64,000 nucleotides of DNA from Hyunsoonleella flava (GTDB lineage Bacteria > Bacteroidota > Bacteroidia > Flavobacteriales > Flavobacteriaceae). The stretch covers positions 62,001 to 126,000 of the forward strand of contig NZ_SIRT01000011.1 of NCBI RefSeq assembly GCF_004310325.1, given 5' to 3'. The translations under genes and the position numbers were made by a program. Under the pieces are notes generated by a model. It was given only the letters and a program-made list of their open reading frames with translations. It was not told the origin of the DNA and did no database searches. This document shows, piece by piece, positions 60,985 through 64,000 of the stretch (position 1 is its first letter; the number at the start of each line of letters is the position of its first letter).

Positions 60985-61548
60985 ATGTTCCAGCTAGGTA
61001 AAACTATCGTTTCAGAAGACATTATCACAAAGGACTTTTTGTGCAACTTAAATGCATGTAAGGGTGCGTGCTGTGTTGATGGAGATGCTGGTGCGCCTTT
61101 AGAAGAAGATGAGGTGGCTATTCTGGATGATATCTATCCTAAAGTAAAACCTTTTTTACGGCCAGAAGGTATAAAAGCCATTGAACAGCAAGGTACATCT
61201 ATAACTACTGAAGATGGTGAACTGGAAACCCCATTGATAAATGGCGCTGATTGTGCCTATGTAATTTTTGATGAAAATGAAGTAGCGCTTTGCGGGATAG
61301 AAGAAGCATACAATCAAGGTGAGATTTCGTGGAAGAAACCAATTTCTTGCCATTTATACCCTGTTCGCGTTAGGGATTACACAGAATTTTCGGGAGTGAA
61401 CTATCATAAATGGCAAATTTGTGATGATGCCTGTGCGCTTGGAAAAGAACTTCAGGTGCCTATTTATAAGTTCGTAAAAGAGGCACTTATAAGAAAATTT
61501 GGTGAGGATTGGTACGCCGAATTGGAAAAAGTTGCTGAGACTTTTTAA
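60985..61548 (+). CDS. DUF3109 family Cys-rich protein
   Basis: A 187-residue protein with the DUF3109 pattern: CNLNACKGACCVDGDAGAPLEEDE (about 20-43), the central GADCAYVIFDENEVALCGIEEAYN and PISCHLYPVRV, and a final CDDACALG. Eight or more Cys point to an Fe-S or zinc site, related in pattern to YkgJ-type CxxCxxCC proteins. The reaction is unknown. A 478-bp regulatory region and nrdB follow. Confidence 0.85.
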   Translation: MFQLGKTIVSEDIITKDFLCNLNACKGACCVDGDAGAPLEEDEVAILDDIYPKVKPFLRPEGIKAIEQQGTSITTEDGELETPLINGADCAYVIFDENEVALCGIEEAYNQGEISWKKPISCHLYPVRVRDYTEFSGVNYHKWQICDDACALGKELQVPIYKFVKEALIRKFGEDWYAELEKVAETF

Positions 61549-62026
61549 CACCCCAAAATTCACTTGTTAAAACACCTTAAAAAGCCTTAAAAACAGGGCG
61601 TTCATCTGTTTTAAACTTTTATTTTTTTTGTAAACTTTTTGATTTTACAAAATTTATAAAATTCTGATTATCAGTATAATAAACATTTTTTTTTGTAAAC
61701 TTATTGATTCTTAGGCAGTTGTTTGTTTGTTAAAAACTTGTTGAAAAGGTTTTTTAATCGGCGTAAAAACATATTAATCATTTTGCAATCTTTGTTGCAC
61801 TCAATTCTGAGCAAAAACACAACTTTAGCTTGTTAATAAACTTGTTAAAAATGTATTTAGAGTTACTCAAAAATGCATTTAACAATTTATAATCTTTGTT
61901 GAAGCCATTTTTACCAAAAAGTGTTTTTCAATAAAGTTTTAGAAAAATAAGTCTGGTTTTCAGGTCTATTTTTACAGGGATATCCTGCAGGATTTTGTAC
62001 GTCAATATTTAACCTATTACCAACGC
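61549..62026 (+). promoter_or_regulatory. 478-bp repeat-rich leader of nrdBA
   Basis: There is no gene. It contains several repeats: an 18-bp pair TTTGTAAACTTnTTGATT (61627-61644 and 61692-61709, one mismatch); four copies of RCTTGTTRAWAA (61562-61573, 61736-61747, 61828-61839 and 61840-61851, the last two in tandem); a pair AATCTTTGTTG (61787-61797 and 61891-61901), each ending with a one-mismatch -7 element; and a perfect 12-bp palindrome ATCCTGCAGGAT (61982-61993). No NrdR-box-like ACACWATAT was seen. This is probably the control region of ribonucleotide reductase. Confidence 0.6.
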
Positions 62027-63301
62027 ATGGAAATAACACATATCATTAAACGCGATTACGAAACAACGCCTTTCGAATTAGAAAAAATTACAAGTGCAAT
62101 AGAGAAAGCAATGCTTTCTGTAAATCATGGTACAAGACAAGATGCCAAAGACATTTCCGATAGAGTTTTTGAAGCCCTATTGGCTAGAAAAGCTGTCGAT
62201 TCAAGGTACGTGCCTAATGTTGAACAGGTACAGGATATTGTAGAGGACAAATTAATGGATAGTGCGTTTCACGATGCTGCTAAAGCTTACATTCTTTATA
62301 GAGATGAACAAGCCAGAAAAAGGCAAACTAATATTTTCGAAAAACGTATTAACCTTAAACCTTATGAGTATCCAGATTTATACGAATATGTAAATGCGAT
62401 TAGACATTCGTATTGGATACATACAGAGTTTAACTTCACTAGTGATATTCAGGATTTTAAGGCGCAACTTAGTCCGGTAGAAAAATCAGCTATCAAAAAC
62501 ACCATGCTAGCTATTTCTCAGATTGAAGTAGCGGTTAAATCGTTCTGGGGTGATATTTATCAAAAAATGCCAAAACCAGAAATAGGTTCTGTAGGTTCAA
62601 CATTTGCAGAAAGTGAAGTGCGCCATCACGATGCGTACTCACACTTATTGGAGATTTTAGGTTTAAATGCGGAGTTTAAGGCTCTTAAAAAGAAGCCTGT
62701 GATTATGAGACGTGTACATTACTTAGAAACAGCTCTCAAGAATTCTAAGAGTGATAATATTCAAGAATATGCAGAGTCTATATTATTATTTTCACTTTTC
62801 ATAGAACACGTATCGCTATTTTCTCAGTTCTTAATCATTATGGCTTTTAATAAGCATAAAAACATGCTAAAAGGGATCTCTAATGTTGTAGAGGCAACTT
62901 CTAAGGAGGAACAAATACATGGGGACTTTGGTATAGATGTGATCAAAATCATTAAGAAAGAAAACCCAGAGTGGTTTGGAGGCGATTACAATGTAAAAAT
63001 TCAAACGATATGTAAAGAGGCTTATAATGCTGAAAGCGATATTATAGATTGGATTTTTGAAGCTGGGGAATTAGATTTCTTACCAAAAGATGTTGTAAAC
63101 GAGTTTATTAAAAAGCGCTTCAATGACTCATTAGAAAGCATCGGCATAGATAGGGTATTTGAAGTAAAAGACGAATTAATAGCGCAAACCGAGTGGTTTG
63201 ACGATGAGATAATAGGAACCAAACACGGGGACTTCTTTGTAAAACGATCCATTAACTACAGTAAAAGAACAAAAAGTATAACTAGTGACGACCTTTTTTA
63301 A
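62027..63301 (+). CDS. nrdB: Ribonucleotide reductase small subunit with N-terminal ATP-cone
   Basis: A 424-residue class I NrdB. Residues 1-100 are an ATP-cone (ITHIIKRDYETTPFELEKI, NVEQVQDIVEDKL, AKAYILYRDEQARKR), normally found on NrdA. The ferritin-like core (about 130-370) has metal-ligand candidates Glu167, Glu197 and His200 (SEVRHHDAY), Glu260, Glu295 and His298 (KEEQIH), and Tyr204 at the radical position. The end (ITSDDLF) is the likely NrdA-docking tail. The cone in Leeuwenhoekiella blandensis NrdB controls activity by dATP-induced tetramers. It is followed 3 nt later by nrdA. Confidence 0.93.
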   Translation: MEITHIIKRDYETTPFELEKITSAIEKAMLSVNHGTRQDAKDISDRVFEALLARKAVDSRYVPNVEQVQDIVEDKLMDSAFHDAAKAYILYRDEQARKRQTNIFEKRINLKPYEYPDLYEYVNAIRHSYWIHTEFNFTSDIQDFKAQLSPVEKSAIKNTMLAISQIEVAVKSFWGDIYQKMPKPEIGSVGSTFAESEVRHHDAYSHLLEILGLNAEFKALKKKPVIMRRVHYLETALKNSKSDNIQEYAESILLFSLFIEHVSLFSQFLIIMAFNKHKNMLKGISNVVEATSKEEQIHGDFGIDVIKIIKKENPEWFGGDYNVKIQTICKEAYNAESDIIDWIFEAGELDFLPKDVVNEFIKKRFNDSLESIGIDRVFEVKDELIAQTEWFDDEIIGTKHGDFFVKRSINYSKRTKSITSDDLF

Positions 63302-63304
63302 ACT

Positions 63305-64000
63305 ATGAAAATTAAAGACCACCTACAAGACACCAAAACAGAGCAACAATCAAAGTACGATGAACTTCTTAATGCTAGAAAAGAGCAAATTAAGAATGCA
63401 AATCAAAGTCAAACTGAACCAAAGTTTGAATGGTTAACTGAAAATAGCCGAAAATTTTTAGCATCGGGATATTTAACGGATGATGCTACGCCAGAAGAAA
63501 GAATACGAGAAATAGCTGAAAGAGCGGAGCAAATCCTTAAAATTGACGGTTATGCAGATAAGTTTTACAACTACATGTCTGAAGGCTTTTTCTCTTTGGC
63601 ATCACCAGTATGGTCTAACTTCGGGAAAAAGAGAGGTTTACCAATTAGTTGTTTTGGGTCTAATATTGCAGATGATATGGGTAACATATTATATACCCAA
63701 TCTGAAGTAGGGATGATGTCTAAATTAGGTGGCGGAACTTCTGGATATTTTGGAAACTTAAGACATAGAGGTGCACCAGTAAAAAATAACGGTTCATCTT
63801 CTGGAGCGGTACACATCATGCAATTATTTGAAAAAATGGTGGATGTGGTAAGCCAGGGTTCTGTAAGAAGAGGTCGTTTTTCTCCATATTTACCAGTAGA
63901 GCATCCAGATATCAATGAGTTTTTAGAAATTGGTACAGAAGGTAATTCAATTCAAGAATTGACACACGGTGTATCTGTTACTGATAAATGGATGGAAGAA
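63305..64000 (+). CDS. nrdA: Ribonucleotide reductase large subunit (partial, runs off window)
   Basis: The first 232 codons of NrdA. The protein starts MKIKDHLQDTKTEQQSKYDE and enters the catalytic domain directly (TENSRKFLASGYL, MSEGFFSLASPVWSNFG), so it has no ATP-cone. The redox-active first Cys lies in ISCFGSN (about 118) and the specificity-site loop begins GGGTSGYFG. It lies 3 nt after nrdB. The C-terminal part, including the other catalytic Cys, is outside the window. Confidence 0.93.
   Translation, partial: MKIKDHLQDTKTEQQSKYDELLNARKEQIKNANQSQTEPKFEWLTENSRKFLASGYLTDDATPEERIREIAERAEQILKIDGYADKFYNYMSEGFFSLASPVWSNFGKKRGLPISCFGSNIADDMGNILYTQSEVGMMSKLGGGTSGYFGNLRHRGAPVKNNGSSSGAVHIMQLFEKMVDVVSQGSVRRGRFSPYLPVEHPDINEFLEIGTEGNSIQELTHGVSVTDKWMEE

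Noticed and set aside
61627-61851. nrd-leader repeats as a CRISPR array
   Set aside because: Repeats are 12-18 bp, unevenly spaced and of different types; no cas genes are nearby.

Overview
The window is chromosomal DNA from a low-GC member of the Flavobacteriaceae (Bacteroidota), probably marine. The evidence is the gene set: a PorP/SprF-type protein of the type IX secretion/gliding family, an Nfu protein with repeated N-domains, a fused OlsF-like lipo-amino-acid acyltransferase, an ATP-cone on the ribonucleotide reductase small subunit, LytS/LytTR-type two-component pairs with TPR sensors, A-rich start contexts instead of strong Shine-Dalgarno sites, and at least one textbook Bacteroidota promoter (TTTG-N20-TATATTTG). 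No rRNA, tRNA, CRISPR array, prophage or transposase was seen. Most genes are core or housekeeping.

Layout. 0-6.2 kb: a tripartite efflux operon (ATPase, two FtsX/MacB-type permeases, membrane-fusion protein, TolC-like channel). 6.3-12.1 kb: a thioredoxin-like protein coupled to tsaB, then a leftward block (MscS channel, DUF1304 protein, DUF255 lipoprotein, dodecin, Nfu). 12.2-18.5 kb: PorP-like protein, VWA and SIMPL proteins, and a sensor kinase/LytTR regulator pair. 18.5-24.8 kb: small metabolic and membrane genes (gamma-carbonic-anhydrase-like, cupin, 2-hydroxyacid dehydrogenase, membrane-anchored LuxR protein, two VOC proteins, TauE, a TM2 protein with LEA-like 11-mers). 24.9-26.4 kb: an arsR-DUF6428-arsC group without an efflux pump. 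26.4-32.1 kb: GNAT, aspartate kinase, OlsF-like acyltransferase and a CarboxypepD_reg protein, divergent from fbp.

32.2-45.8 kb is a nitrogen/carbon assimilation block. gltBD (glutamate synthase) reads leftward. A porin-amt-PII-amt cluster reads rightward from the same 455-bp intergenic region. ppc (PEP carboxylase, anaplerotic carbon) converges on it. The shared region carries two perfect palindromes of the same TACCCC/GGGGTA type, about five helical turns apart, which look like a nitrogen operator. 46.3-48.8 kb holds nadA-nadB. 48.8-61.5 kb holds mixed single genes (short SSB, DinB, GNAT, CBS, a membrane M28 peptidase, HupE-like, dCMP deaminase, S41 peptidase, half-size flavoprotein, MarC, DUF3109). 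61.5-64 kb holds the nrdB-nrdA operon, with nrdA cut by the window end.

The observations most worth a second look are the twin palindromes before the ammonium-uptake cluster, the divergent PII T-loop, the regulatory cone sitting on NrdB together with a repeat-rich nrd leader, a three-copy family of about 110-130 bp intergenic repeats with conserved ends and interchangeable stems, a transcription terminator embedded in the end of tsaB, and LEA-like 11-mers fused to a TM2 domain. I did not find a clearly novel multi-gene system. All functional statements rest on motif recognition by eye, not on database searches.
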